A stretch of DNA of 64,000 nt, from contig JAJFPB010000002.1 of assembly GCA_020881915.1 (NCBI GenBank), positions 1,736,001 to 1,800,000 of the forward strand, given 5' to 3'. The position numbers were made by a program, and so were the translations under genes. Source of the DNA: Paramyrothecium sp. XJ0827. Taxonomy: Eukaryota > Ascomycota > Sordariomycetes > Hypocreales > Stachybotryaceae. The notes beneath the pieces are model-generated. The model did not search any database and was not told the DNA's origin. It worked only from the letters and a program-made list of their open reading frames with translations. This document shows, in pieces, positions 1-11,873 of this stretch (its first letter is position 1; every line of letters starts with the position of its first letter).

Positions 1-2459
1 AACGTCACTCACGGTTTAAGACCTAGATCATGGATCAGTCTCACTTCACTACAGCCACATCTCCGCGTGGCGAGCACGTCAGTGGTTTCCTCCTTGGGAA
101 ACTCGACCGATCTATGCGTGAGACATCACCCGCCCGACTGTCTTGGCCAGGTCAGTGCTTGACAGTAAGTGTTGAAAAGGAGCAACAACAGGAAGGCATC
201 TTGATGCAAGGAGATTATTCAGTCTTCGCACTCACACCGCAGTTTGGCTGTGCCTCTGGAAACAATGCGGTCATTGGGCAAGATTACAGCTGGGTCGGTA
301 AGTTGATACAGTCCTGACGCTACGTAACGTGACAGCCCTGCCTACAGCTGCATGTGACTTTTCAGCTGACCCGTCAGGCAGACGTATGAGTTTACTCATT
401 CATCTTTCGTTGCTTTATTCGGCTATCTCTTTTGGGGAACCAGAATCAGTTCATGTTGACTTCTTCAAGGCCTGTACGGCGCCTGCTGGACTGACGAGGC
501 GGGCCTTTGACGGGTTGTGATAGGCGGCAACAGAAAATCAATCTGAAAAAGCAATCTCAACTGAGTCCTCGCCCTGACGACTCACCTCGCAAATGCATCC
601 CCTTTTGAGACGCCTCCCTATGGCCCCCGGCAAGGATCCTCGCTTCTTGTGGTGAGAGGGGAGGATTGGCGGTAGGTGCAGCGAATCGGTGCACGTCTGC
701 TTCGATTCCTAAGCCCCAAAGCTCTCTTTGCAGGCCGGACCGGGAGATCAAAGCATGTCGGCACCGGAGGCGCTTCCGCCGCAACTTGCTTCTTCCATTG
801 CCTGCGATGCTGCCGTTCTCCACTATTGGTTGATCTGTTTCCAGGTTCAAAATTATGCAGCTATCCCCGGCACGTTGACCTGAGACGGAGACTGCAAAAG
901 CATGTTGCGAATCTCGCCGAAGCAGCTTCTGGATTCCTTGTCGACAATGGAATGGCAGCTCTTTCCCAGCCACCGCCGTCATTCACTTCCTCCCCGGCTA
1001 CTACTGTCTATTCTCGCGCGCATCCTAGGTTGTCTCAGCGGGGCGACAGGTTCCAACTCGCTTCCCACAAGACAGCAGACTCAGCTTTGCAGGGTCCAAA
1101 GCGCAGACCCCGTGGCCCCGGTTATCGCCCTGTCCGGGTGGCAGGTGGTCCTGCTTAGTGGACGCCTCAATACGCACAAGAAACAGTCGGCCAGCTACCC
1201 GCCCCAGGGCGCTGTCCGGCTCGTGAAGCGGACGGGGCCGTCACAGCGCGCGCGGCTCAGTTCTTGCCAAGGACAGCCCCAGCTACAAGGGCCGCGGGAG
1301 AGAACCCGAAGCACACGTCGGAGGGCAAAGAAGAAAACACGCACAGGCACTCGGCCCATATGTTATTCACGGAGCCGGGAGGTGGAGGAGCTGCGTCATG
1401 GACCTGATGGAGGCAAAGAGGCTTGCACGCCTGCAGACCGGGCTTCGCTGCGCACTATGTCCAAAAACAAACCATCTCAAAAGGAGCTGCAAAGCAATGC
1501 GGGATACCACCTTCAATCACATGTCACTTTCCGGCGCGCGAGGAGCCTTCGCCAGCTCGCCTCGTCAATTCTTACGTGGGCTGCAGGTTCTCTTTTCTCT
1601 TGCGAAGAGATTTCTGGCCTCATCGCACACCATTTTCGATGTCCCTTGCATGCCAAACAAAAAAAAAAAATATGCTTAAAAAGCAAACACTGCCTGATTG
1701 CGGTTAAGGGGTGGTGAGGTCGGCAAGTCCAGGATATGAAAGAAAAAGCAATTCCTCCACCTCGTTTCTTTTCCCTTTCCCCCCCCTCTTTCGTGCTCTC
1801 TTTCTAACCGCTGGCAAGTATTTGTGTGCTGTCACGATTTTCTGACAGCACAGTAAGGTTGAGTAGGACGAAAAAGTGCATTAATTGCTGGACACAGGGC
1901 TGACAGAAGAAGGGTCCAGACTGCGAGGCCCCATGCGCTTTGTGCACGTTGTCACTGTGCGCCAATGTAAGTTGGACGGTCGCATTCTTCTTCTCGTACA
2001 GACGCTGGTGGCTGCCCGTCGTACGCCGTTCGAATTTTCTTTTTTCGCCTTGTCTCTCATGCCGTTCTCACACAAGTGGTTGATTGGCCGGGAGCCCTTT
2101 ACCGTTCACGTTCGCGCAGCACACCTCTTCCAGCCGTCGCTTGACCTGTCCACTGGGGCATCTCAAATCGTGGCTTGCGTCAATGTGCCTTCTGCGTTGA
2201 TGAAGATCAGCTGGGAGATGCCGTGGACATTTTTCCATCAATACGGTTGCTGATCGCCGCAGGGGTTTGATTCTTGTGTCGGTCGCTTGACGTATGGCTC
2301 CGAAATCGTGAACGTTCAACTTGCGTCCAACTGTCGTGGCATATCCTGATCAATCACGGAGGGTTCACAGAAGCAGTAGACCAGACAATCTCGGGCCATG
2401 ACAAAGAGTCTCAAAGTGTTAATAGCCTCTTGAGGACTTGGGAAATAATACATGAATTT
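1..2459. other. Gene-free stretch at left window edge
   Basis: No reading frame here has the look of a protein. The open frames are short or rich in Arg, Ser and Pro, start at random methionines, and lack partner exons. Short A and C homopolymers (near 1660-1675 and 1780-1790) and CT-rich patches are present. The right end is the 3' flank of the Gde1-type gene, which ends at 2460. A gene starting left of the window cannot be excluded. Confidence 0.6.
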
Positions 2460-5400
2460 CTATCCAATGGGAATATCCGCCTTGTCAGCCGATTGGGCGT
2501 GAACCGTCTGCTCACCTTCGCTCTCTAACTCACTGGGCACCGGCTCCAGGGTAGGGGTCGTGCTTGTGAGGCCCTTCCTGATGGCCAGCACACTGTCGAC
2601 AATCACGGCATCTATGCCCTGTTTGACTTGACGCTGGAGGATGTGTTAGCTCTGCCTAGTTAGGATATTACACGGAAAGCGTCACGTACCTGAACCATAG
2701 CCGGGTCGTTGTTCAGCGTGCCGTAGCTCACACAAACCAAGCCGTTCTCCTTGACGACACGTACAAGTCGCGGGCTGTTGATCAGGGGCTCCGCGGCCGA
2801 CACGATGCCTAGCAGATTCCAGCGGCTTGCGAAGCGGATGGCCTCCTGGAGAGAGGACGCCCGGATGTCGCCGACCGGGCTGCACCCGGCATCCGTGAGG
2901 AACAGGATGGGTATGGAGGGCTGCTTGAAGCTGAGGCAGAGGCAGATGTCTGGGTTGAAGGAGCTGAAGATGATGTGCCGCTCCTTGGCAAGGTCGTACA
3001 CCTTGGACAGGACGGTGTCGCAAAACGAGTTCAGTTCCACTGCGTAGGTGTCCATGTCGTGCTCCTCGCTCTCGTGCAGCATGGGATACTTCATCTCAAT
3101 GTTGAAGCCAATGTGCTCGGGAAGCCGGCGGAAGAGATCCTCCAAGGTGGCGAATGGAGCCTGGATGAAGTTGCCGCGGGAGTTGGCCTTAAATCCCTTT
3201 TCCTTGAAGTCTCGTGTGTGCTTCATGCGCTCCTCCATCTCCTCGAGGCCGTCTCCCGCGAATCCCATGGACATAGATCGCTTCGGCTTCGCGCTGTTGC
3301 TCCGGTCGCGCGACGACAGTTCTCGCTGCAAGCCCTTGGACCTATCAGAGTGCCTGGTGTCCGAGTTGATGTGAAGAAATTGCTCCAGCGTCAGTGTGTG
3401 GACGGGCGCGTCGATGCCCGTCTCGCTGACGAGGAAGTCGTGGTAGATGACGGGCACATGGTCCTTGGTCAGCTGCACATCGAACTCGACGTACTGGGCA
3501 CCCAGGTTGGCGGCGGCGATGAAGGACGGAAGGGTGTTCTCGCCAAGCTGCAGGGATCGATTTGACGTGATGTTCTTCCCAAGGCCTCGGTGGCCGATGA
3601 GCATGGTGGATGCGAGCTTCTTCCAGTACGTCTGCCTCGACGTGATCTCAATGTTTGGGTGGTGGAAGGGCGTGATGACCAGGAAGTTGAAGTTGACAGT
3701 TCCAATCACCTCGAGGTCACTTGACATGATGGGAACACAAACATCGCCCTGAAGGTTCATCCTTTGAAGGCCGATGGTTGGCTTGACAGAAGCGAGGAGC
3801 GCGACCGCGCGGCCAATCTTGTTCCTCTCATTGCCCGAGTAGGTGGGAACGATATCAAAGAGCAGCTTGACCTTTGAGATGTCGCTGGTCGTGAAGACAA
3901 TGGGCTCAGTGCAGATGTTTTCCTGGACTGGCAAGTCAATAGTCGTGGGCTCCCCCTGGGCGCCGCCAGCGTTGACGACAACGGACAGCGCCGTGTCAAG
4001 TTGAGTGCTATGCGCGGCAGTCAACGGCACGCGGTCCAGCGTCACCGCGTCCGTGTGCTTCCGCATGTCCATGGACCCCAGGCTGACGAGAACGAGGCTT
4101 TCGCTAGTGAGATAGCGGTGGCCGAATGTTTTGACTGGCTCGGCTGCTCGAACTGGGACGTTGGCCTCGTTGGACCGACGGCCATCGATCGAGGTTGAAG
4201 ACGTCGTTTGTGCACCGTCCGCTGTTTTCACTGTTCTGGATACGGCCTCTTCTTCATGGGTACAAGAAGCCAGGAGTCGAGCAATGTCCATATGCCCTCT
4301 AAGAGCCGCGTGCTCCTTGGCGGTCCACCCTGATGAGTCTGGCTTTGAGGCGTCCGCGCCGGCATCGACCAATAGCTTTGCGACAGACAATGATCCATCC
4401 ACAGCGGCCACATGAAGCGAAGTCCACGCATACGTCGCCTCTGCAATCTCCAGGTCTGGCTTCTGGTCCTCGCTTCCTTTCAACAGAACTTGAGCGCACT
4501 GCGCGTGGCCAAACCGAGCGGCAACATGCAGAGCAGACTCGCCGCTCCTGTCGGTCCAGTTTATGTTTACGCCGGCATCAACGAGCATTTGCACGATGAC
4601 ATGATAGTTCGCCTTTGTGGCCATGGCGAGCACAGCTCCAGATTTCGAGACGGCTTTCCTAGCCTCGGCTTTGGACTGGCTGCTTCCTTGCCAGTTCTCT
4701 CCCTGAAGCAACGCCTGCGTTGTCAGGGGATGGCCGCCGATGACAGCAAGATGAAGAGGCGCATAACCATCGTTGTCCTGCCACTCGGGGGCGTCGAGAC
4801 CGTCCCTAGAATCAAACTGGCCCCAGTCTTGCATTTTGGCCATGATGATCTGACAGACAACCACGAACCCAAACTGCGCAGCGTAGTGGAGGGACAAGCG
4901 CCCCAATGAATCCCGGCTTTGGAGTGCTAATCGCTGAGTCGGAGTCAAGTGATCCAGTACAAAAAGAAGCATCTGAACAGCTTCATCATCCTTTCCCAAG
5001 AGCTTTGCCTCGTTCGTATTCAGTGCCTTCAATGGGACCGAGCTAGAGGTCGCTGGCTGCAGGTGCCTGTTGCTGAATTGCGTGCCCACCATGACCGGGT
5101 ACGCGCTGGATGCCTCCTCGTCAGTGGACGCAGACTTCACACGGCCTATATGTATGACCAGACGATGAATGCAGTTCCTTCCATTAATGTCATCAGGCTC
5201 GTCGAGGTCTTTGATGTGCTCTAGGAGATACGCGATGCAGTTTCTAGAGCGAGCCGAGATGGAGCGTTGCAGCAAGCTCAGCAGGAAACTTTGCGAGGTT
5301 GCCTCGGGGCTGATCTTCGCATCTTCCAAGCCCGCGATGAGCGACTGGACATCATCGCCACGCACGGCCCGGTCGATGCCATCGAGCTGCGCCTGCGGGA

Positions 5401-6118
5401 GATTGAGCAGGGCTTTCGTAGAGGCGCGGCTCAACGAACGGGTTGAGCGGTCTGACGTGGAGTCATCAATCTTCTTCTGAGCGTCACCAAGCACTGAAAG
5501 CCATCGATTGATGTCAGCCAAATGCCGTGCAGCATTGCCGTCCTTGGCAAACGGCTTGGGATCGACCTTTGTGGAGATGTAGCGGTGCTGAGTGGCGATT
5601 TCGGGGACGTTCTTGTCAAGCTTCTTGGTGATCTTGACGAAGCCCCTTCTGTTGATCTCGCCAAACCATTGCAGGTTCCGCAGCTGGTTCCTCAGTTCCA
5701 GCAGCGCACCCATGACCTCCTCAATCTCATCGGTGTCAAGGGTAGCCACGACGTCGGGAACGCGGCCATAGCGACTGTGGAGGAGGTTGAGGCGGCGGCA
5801 GGCGTCGGCGAACTTTTTGTTGTAGAACGAGTCGACAACCTCCAGGTTACGGTCCAACGCGAAGAAGAATTCTACGTGGTCAAGTCAGGGGACGGCTCGG
5901 GCCGCGAAGATAACAAGAAAGGCTCCCACCTGCCGGATCGACGTGCTCTCCGCTCCTAGCTTTCACGCCAGCGGCCTTGACGAGCTTCTTGAGGCTTTTG
6001 TAGTTGATATAGGAGCCCGCCCATTCAGGGACTTGGTTCCTGGGTAAGCTGTGGGTAAGGTCAGTATCAAGAAACGGTTGCCGTCGCGTCGGGGAACTCA
6101 CTTGCGCCCAAACTTCAT
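2460..6118 (-). CDS. GDE1: SPX-ankyrin-GDPD glycerophosphocholine phosphodiesterase (Gde1 type)
   Basis: Exons on the minus strand: 6118-6102, 6048-5930, 5871-2690 and 2633-2460, giving about 1163 aa. All three junctions keep frame and use GT/AG. The 17-nt first exon encodes MKFGR(N), the standard SPX start, followed by a segment with QVPEW and INYKSLKKL. An SPX domain (about 1-190) leads to ankyrin repeats (about 340-590) and a C-terminal GDPD domain (about 800-1130). The GDPD part keeps the catalytic signatures IGHRG, GENT, EFDVQLTKD and VIYHD. The family hydrolyses glycerophosphocholine in the cytosol to choline and glycerol-3-phosphate, and SPX domains sense inositol polyphosphates and phosphate status. 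QVPEW at the start and an intact GDPD fit Gde1 better than the degenerate Pho81/NUC-2 paralogue. The last exon adds a hydrophilic tail after VKQGIDAVIVDSV. The family call is firm and the exon ends are likely. Confidence 0.93.
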
Positions 6119-7486
6119 TTTGGCTCCCGAAAGACACGCGCTGTGCTACAAGGGCTCAAGTATGCTTATCTCGAAGAAGGGGTAATTGTGGTCGGAGATA
6201 GCCCAGGTCTCGCTACCACAAACTGATCCAGCCTGATGCTGGTTGAAATGCCGTGTTTCTCTATGAGCCCAAGTCGGGCGACAAACAGAAAGGGGTCTGG
6301 TAACGTGGTCCATGCATGGTCAGTGAATGGGATGCGGCTGTTGACGAAGGGAAGAGCTCTCACCTTGGATTCCAATGTCCTGGTCTGGATGCTTGAAAGG
6401 TAGCAAACAGGCCAGGGCAGAGACGTTAAGTAACACCGAGGACCAGCCTTTCAACTCCAGACGACGAGCTGTTCGCCTTGGAAGCCCAAAATGACAGGCA
6501 GAGGTTTCGGCAACGGTCCTCTCAATCAGGCCACGAGTTCCGAGGTGGATGGATGGATGAATGAATCGTCAAAGACGGTGTGACGTGAGGCCCGGAGTGC
6601 TGTTAGAGCTTTTAGAGCTTTTAGCGGATGTGTCTCCACTGAAGCGCCTGTGTTCCCCCGTATACCTTCTTGTTGCAATGTCTCACCCGGCGAAAGGGGG
6701 CCTTTGCACTGCGAGGAAAATTGCTTCGCTTAGTGCATCTCGCAGGCAGGCTTCCTGCTACCTGTCCGAAAGCATGAGGCCGCAGAAAGATAAAAAGGTG
6801 AAAATGGAGATGTTCTGCTGGTTGGGGGCGGTACCTGACTAGAGTTGGAAGACGAAACTTTGTATCGAACTAAGCGTCAGAAATAACGTAAGGGAGACCC
6901 GGATTATCTACTGTACCTTCAGTGTTCCACTTGCAGAGTACTCTCTCCCTCGGGAACAGGTGAAGCTGCTGTGAAAGGAATAAGTCTCAATTCAACCAGA
7001 CACAACGTCCGTGGCAACGGCATGCTGCTAGCCGTGACATTGAATCAACCTGCCTTATCTTGCTTTCACCTCGTCTGCGGGGGTTGGGTGACGTGCATTC
7101 CTACCGTCAATCTAAAAGTCGCTCAGTACATCATACCTTGGGTGGTAGTCTTTGAGGCTAATGATTCAGGGTCCTCCCCCAATGCCATCACAACTTAAGC
7201 CCACGCTGCATATGCACACCACCCGTGCGTCATCCCAACGATATGAGTGGGCAATTGTCTGCCATAAGCGTCACATCCTACAATCAAAGGGCTCCATTCA
7301 TTGATTTATTGTTCCCAAGTGTCCTTTTTACAACCGGCCGCGTTGACCTCAATTGTACCTCATTGGAAACCTATCGCAACGTGTGGTTGGGAATCCTGAT
7401 CAATTACTTGGGTGGTGCAAGAAGACACGGTATAAGGGCACTCGTCGTTTGGCAAACACACATCTATTCGTGATAATGTACAAGAT
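6119..7486. other. Intergenic spacer, promoter side of the Gde1-type gene
   Basis: This 1.37-kb spacer lies between the start of the Gde1-type gene and the stop of the PPR-like gene. It contains no credible coding frame. It must hold the promoter and 5' leader of the former and the 3' UTR of the latter. No specific phosphate-response (CACGTG-type) site was confirmed. Confidence 0.6.
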
Positions 7487-9697
7487 TTATATGCTAGGTT
7501 GTATATGCTGTTCACCTCCTGCATCCCAAGGTTTCGATACTAGCGTGTAGGCGCTCCACCTCCTCTTCTGTTCCATACTCTGCTCCCGTGTCTGTGGTCG
7601 CCCATAACTCTTTTCTTTATAATTTGTTACATAAGTTTCATTCCGTGCTTGTTGTTGAAAGTCTTCAGAGTCCTGCAGCTCAGACTTCTTCGACTGTTGA
7701 GGTGCAGCGCTTGTGGCAGAGATTCGTTGCTTGCGGGCCACCAACCAGGTCCCGGTCTCGCTTTCAAAAGACTCGCAGCCATCGTCAATCAACAGCGTGT
7801 CTTTGATCGGCGTATCCCTGCCTTCAAAAAGCTCATGGAACTCTATGTTCAGCTCCATGGATCTGCGCGAGGCTTCTTCGATAACGCGTTCGCCCATTGA
7901 AATGCGCAACTCCTGGGGTATTTCTAACTTGAGAAGCTTGCTCTCAATCGAGTTGGTAGTGTTCCGGATTCGAACATACTCTCGGTACAGGCTTTCTACC
8001 TGGAGGAGTCTGCTTCTGGAGCCGCCCAGCCCATTCTGCTGCTGGTAGTCGCCAATCTCAAGGCTTTCGGTGCTGTCCTTTGACAAAGTGGTGGTGAAAT
8101 CTTCCAGGTTGTCAAGCAATCGGTTTAGTTCCGCACTGGAAATACCAATGTTTGCCAACCTATCGCCTTCAGGACACGAGTCGCTTCGTGATAGGCCACA
8201 AATATCCAGAATGACGGGTATTCGGTTTAGAAGGTAGGTAAAGTCACGCTCATCTCCAGACTGTATTAGGTGCAGTTGCCGGATGTCGCAAGCTGTGAAG
8301 GCTCGAACCAGATGAACAGCACCGCTCCAGTCCAAGTTAACGATACAGCCATCCACAAGCTCTCGTATGACGTTGGCGCTTAAGACAACGCCCGACTGAA
8401 TGCATGTAAGGAACAAGGAGGCGGCTTGTTCAAAGAGCTTAAAGTACACAAGCCCAGACATTATCGTGTCGACAAGCTCGGTTGTAAGCGGAAAATTCTC
8501 GTTAACGAACTGGCCCGCCACTGTCCGCCTGATCGGGTTCATTGCCCATCTTGTGAGGGGGGCATCGCTAGTGACGTCCAAAACGTTTCGCCGCCGTGTT
8601 TTGGCGCCCGTTCGTTCATCAAGTCCCACTATACAGGACAGTGTTCGGAGGAAGCGGCCATGATTGCTTGTGGCCTTGTAGTGGTTGAGGATGGCGCGGT
8701 AGGTCACTGGTGTTGGGCGCAGGTGGCGGGCGAAGAAGAATGAACTGACCACGGACTCGGCCAAAGTATGTAAGCCGCCCTGGTCCCCGGCGCTGTCGAA
8801 CGCCACGATCATGGTGTTGTAGGTGAGCATGTCTGGAGCGTTTGCAGAGACAAGTATATTATAGCACACTTGGCCAACTTTTTCCTTCCAACCGAGATCC
8901 GTGGCACTCATGACTGTTCGTATTGCTTCGTTGAGGGCGATGGTATTCCGGTGCGCCTGCCACTGGTTGAGAGAGCGGAAGGTATAGTTCGGATAGGCAT
9001 TGGCCAGGAGCTGTTGGGCTTCGTCGAACGAGGGGCTTGGTAGACCACTCTTATCTTTCGCGCTGACTCGTTCCATTAATTCACGAATGAGGCGAATGGT
9101 CATGTCCTGCTCGCGGAGAAGCTGCGTCTTGTTCAAGGGCTGACGGGTCCGGATAGTCTGATCCAACTCTTCCTCGATGGCGGCTCGCTCCAATTCTTCA
9201 TAATCGACCTGTCTGCGCACAGCGGGTGGTGGTTCGGGTGAGCTTTGATAGTGTTCTGATTTGAGCTTCTCGACAAGCTGCGAGATGCTGTGCTGGGCGG
9301 GTTTGTGAATTTCCTTCATGTACGGTCGGTTCAGCCATAATTGCTGCAGGCTGCATGTGAGCTCGTGTTGCTGCACATGGTCGAGATCGAGGGTTTCGGA
9401 TTCGGATTCGGATCCCAAGAAGTGCGGCAGGGCCTGTTCCCTCAGTTCTGCGAGTTCGCGTCGAGCTGTCTCCAACTGCTTGTCCAATTCCTGTCTCCGG
9501 TCTTCCTTCCGAATGGCGTCAACGATCACCGCAGATGCAAACACGGAGCTGTAGCATGCCGTAAAGAGCTCGCCGAACGTCGGTTTCCGCCGCCGGGCCG
9601 CAGTCGTCGCTCTCCTGCTGAGGCCATTAATGGCACTGTTGCAGGCCCTGCAGCCGCAATGGTGGCCCTGGCCGGCCCGAGACCACAATGAGAGCAT
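7487..9697 (-). CDS. Pentatricopeptide-repeat-like mitochondrial protein
   Basis: A single uninterrupted frame of 736 aa. The first in-frame ATG is 9697; the frame is open three bases further only through GTG. The N-terminus is basic and Ser/Ala/Arg-rich with almost no acidic residues for about 40 aa, like a mitochondrial presequence. A charged helical region follows (about 60-200), then helical pairs of PPR style, for example DMLTYNTMIVAF and TPVTYRAILNHY near 280-340. The typing is by these helix signatures, not by a full repeat count. PPR proteins bind organellar RNA and act in its processing, stability or translation. It is transcribed divergently from the CZIB-like gene across about 400 bp. 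The exact orthologue was not recognised. Confidence 0.75.
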   Translation of the reverse strand: MLSLWSRAGQGHHCGCRACNSAINGLSRRATTAARRRKPTFGELFTACYSSVFASAVIVDAIRKEDRRQELDKQLETARRELAELREQALPHFLGSESESETLDLDHVQQHELTCSLQQLWLNRPYMKEIHKPAQHSISQLVEKLKSEHYQSSPEPPPAVRRQVDYEELERAAIEEELDQTIRTRQPLNKTQLLREQDMTIRLIRELMERVSAKDKSGLPSPSFDEAQQLLANAYPNYTFRSLNQWQAHRNTIALNEAIRTVMSATDLGWKEKVGQVCYNILVSANAPDMLTYNTMIVAFDSAGDQGGLHTLAESVVSSFFFARHLRPTPVTYRAILNHYKATSNHGRFLRTLSCIVGLDERTGAKTRRRNVLDVTSDAPLTRWAMNPIRRTVAGQFVNENFPLTTELVDTIMSGLVYFKLFEQAASLFLTCIQSGVVLSANVIRELVDGCIVNLDWSGAVHLVRAFTACDIRQLHLIQSGDERDFTYLLNRIPVILDICGLSRSDSCPEGDRLANIGISSAELNRLLDNLEDFTTTLSKDSTESLEIGDYQQQNGLGGSRSRLLQVESLYREYVRIRNTTNSIESKLLKLEIPQELRISMGERVIEEASRRSMELNIEFHELFEGRDTPIKDTLLIDDGCESFESETGTWLVARKQRISATSAAPQQSKKSELQDSEDFQQQARNETYVTNYKEKSYGRPQTREQSMEQKRRWSAYTLVSKPWDAGGEQHIQPSI

Positions 9698-10101
9698 CAC
9701 GCTGGAGCAATTGATGACAGCGACATGGTCCTCGAATGGCTCTGTGCGGCTGGCTCGAACAATTAAACGTCGTTGATTTCACAATGCTAGAGCACTACCT
9801 CGGGGCGTAAGTTCAATCAAGGCCCGTACGATAATGCGTCACGTGGTTTTAGGTGGGTCGCGGGTGTTTCTCAGTTGAGCCTTGCTTGAACCTTTGCAGC
9901 TCCCAAGTAATAGGAGGGAAGACAAAATGAGAACGGTACGTACCGCCAGCACTTTTGGCATCACCCCCACTCCACCGCGGGGCCTCGTTCAGTGGTGAAA
10001 GCCGTGTCTATGAGCGCAACTCGTTCTTTGAGAGTCAAGAGTAAACCCAACCAAAATTTCAAGAGACATTGCTCCCTTCGAGGACACGGAATTGCGGAAA
10101 C
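9698..10101. promoter_or_regulatory. Divergent promoter interval, PPR-like / CZIB-like genes
   Basis: The 404 bp between two outward-facing start codons must contain both promoters and leaders. No TATA element or named factor site could be assigned with confidence. Confidence 0.5.
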
Positions 10102-10827
10102 ATGTTCACCCTCGTGTTGAATGCAGAGCTTACAGGGTCCGTTCACCTGCTTTCCTATACTGCGACGCAGGGTTTGCGTTTTTGTTAACTCATGCTAGTG
10201 TGACCAATTTACGACCTGACGATAGCGAGGGCAATCCATTCTGGTATATGTTCAAGGTCCAATGCACCTCCTGCAGAGAAACACATAACAACTATGTTGG
10301 AGTCAACCGCTTCGTAAGTTGCAGGCAATTAGGTCGAAGGAAGTTACGCGAGATGGAATGCTCACACTTCTCGGCAGGAAAACAACGAAATGAGCGGGAG
10401 CCGCGGCGAGGCCAACTTTGTTTGGAAATGCAAAAACTGCAAGGTAGAGCATTACGACCTTTCAGTTATGCAACGGGATGTGAACTGATATCCTCTAGCG
10501 AGAGTCTTCTGCAACCATCAAGGCGGCCCCGAGGCCCTACGAGCAGACAGAGACCCCTAAGCCCCAGAGGGTCATTGAATTCGACTGCCGCGGCCTAGAA
10601 TTCGTTGAGTTCAAGCCGGAGGTGCGTACAAGCAACATTGGAGCTCTGTCCAAGCTCGGATCGCTAACATCGTGTCCACACAGGGAGAGTGGTTGGCCGA
10701 GGGAACCAATTCTGGGAGCAAGTTCACGGCCATTGAGCTAACAGACGGCGAATGGTTCGACTACGACGAGAAGGCCGGCGAGGAGGTTAGCATCAAGGAG
10801 ATCACTTGGGAGATCAAGCGGGCTTAA
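10102..10827 (+). CDS. DUF866/UPF0587 zinc-binding protein (CZIB, C1orf123 homologue)
   Basis: Five short exons: 10102-10136, 10199-10313, 10378-10443, 10499-10621 and 10684-10827, giving 160 aa, the normal family length. All junctions are GT/AG and in frame; the first donor (GTCCGT) is weak, but the protein across it matches the family. Two CXXC pairs (C34/C37 in CTSC and C68/C71 in CKNC) would bind one zinc. Other family landmarks are SGSRGEANFVW, FDCRGLEFVEF and the C-terminal GEWFDYDEKAGEEVSI. The proteins are conserved in eukaryotes and structurally resemble a two-lobed beta fold; a firm biochemical role is lacking. The neighbours give no functional hint. Confidence 0.92.
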
Positions 10828-11321
10828 CAAGTCCTCGAGTTACAAGTAAATAAGTTTGAACGCACAGTAATGCACTAGAGCCCACCACAAAGTGAATACC
10901 TTACCTTCGATGAGCGTCATGAGCCCTGCAGGGTAGGAGTCTAAGGTACCTGGCAAGCGGGTAGCAGAAAAACCCGGACCGCAAGACTAGGTACGTACTA
11001 ATGAATATAGAAGAAGTAGTAGGTTTTCTTGTAAATAGATTAATTAAAAATTTTAAGTAAATCCTATAAAAATCCTTAAAAATATTTTCATTTTTATTTA
11101 AGAATAATTATATTTTTATTTAGTTTTTTCTTTAATTTCCTAATACTATTCACGATTGACCGTTATGCAGTCCGCGTATTTTTGCTCACCACTTGCCTGG
11201 GTAGGCAAAGACGGCCAGCCACCCATGGCACCTCGTGCCCCACCACGGACATTTCACGGCTTTCATACAACTTTTGTGTCTTCAGCCTCCTCGGAAGGCA
11301 TTGGAACCGCTGTCGAAGCTC
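10828..11321. other. Spacer with an AT-rich island
   Basis: About 490 bp between two plus-strand genes. Positions 10990-11155 are strikingly A/T-rich (runs such as TTAATTAAAAATTTTAAG), in sharp contrast to the GC-rich flanks. No coding frame crosses it. It could be a decayed repeat or simply 3' UTR and promoter sequence. Confidence 0.6.
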
Positions 11322-11873
11322 ATGATGGCCGCCTCCAAGCACCTCGCAGATGCCGCGGAGTTTCTCACTGATGCGGCACATCTCATGCGCCTCCAATCGC
11401 CACAGGTATCGGCGTATATGATGAGTTACCGAAATGGGCTCCTCACCCACCACGACTTGTCCCCCTCCGATGTCCAGCGCCAACGAGTCTGCGGTGCCTG
11501 TGGAAACATCCACATCCCTCAAGATGGATCTTCCGTAAAGATTGAGGCTCGCAAGACCATGCGCAAGAAGGACCGAAGCCCTGCCACGCCCAAGGCGGCC
11601 CCCGTTGAAGGCTCTGTCAAGCTCATCTCTTGTGGTCTTTGCAAGCAGCCGACAAGGACGAAGCTAGGTGCGCCAGGGCCGGCAGCACGTCGCAAATCAA
11701 ATCGGGCCCCAAAGATCAAGCAGCCTGTCCCCGGTGGCGACGCGCAGAAGCCGACGGCCAATGCGAGTAGCAAGAAGCGTGCAAAGAACCGCAAGGCAGG
11801 CCTGCAAGCGCTTTTGTCCGGGCAGCAGCAACAAAACGCAAGTTCATTAAGTCTCGCCGATTTCATGCAGTGA
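11322..11873 (+). CDS. RNase P/MRP subunit of the Rpr2/Rpp21/Snm1 family
   Basis: One exon of 183 aa. The frame is open upstream to 11235, but the paired ATGs at 11322/11325 begin the conserved helical segment (HLADAAEFLTDAAHLM), so they were chosen. The family zinc ribbon is visible as C57/C60 (CGAC) and C104/C107 (CGLC). The pre-ribbon motif DVQRQRVC is typical of fungal members. The C-terminus is a Lys/Arg-rich tail ending in a Gln/Ser segment. Rpr2/Rpp21 belong to RNase P (tRNA 5' maturation) and Snm1 to RNase MRP (rRNA processing). Length and tail fit Snm1-like fungal proteins, but the two cannot be separated here. It lies upstream of Zpr1 in the same direction with a 450-bp gap. Confidence 0.85.
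   Translation: MMAASKHLADAAEFLTDAAHLMRLQSPQVSAYMMSYRNGLLTHHDLSPSDVQRQRVCGACGNIHIPQDGSSVKIEARKTMRKKDRSPATPKAAPVEGSVKLISCGLCKQPTRTKLGAPGPAARRKSNRAPKIKQPVPGGDAQKPTANASSKKRAKNRKAGLQALLSGQQQQNASSLSLADFMQ

Noticed and set aside
902..1717. 271-codon plus-strand frame near the left edge
   Set aside because: It is Arg/Ser/Gln-rich without domain or splice evidence, and other frames in the same DNA are equally open.
2460..6118. Pho81/NUC-2 identity for the SPX-ankyrin-GDPD gene
   Set aside because: The N-terminus (QVPEW) and an intact GDPD active site fit Gde1; Pho81-type proteins have a different SPX start and a degenerate GDPD.
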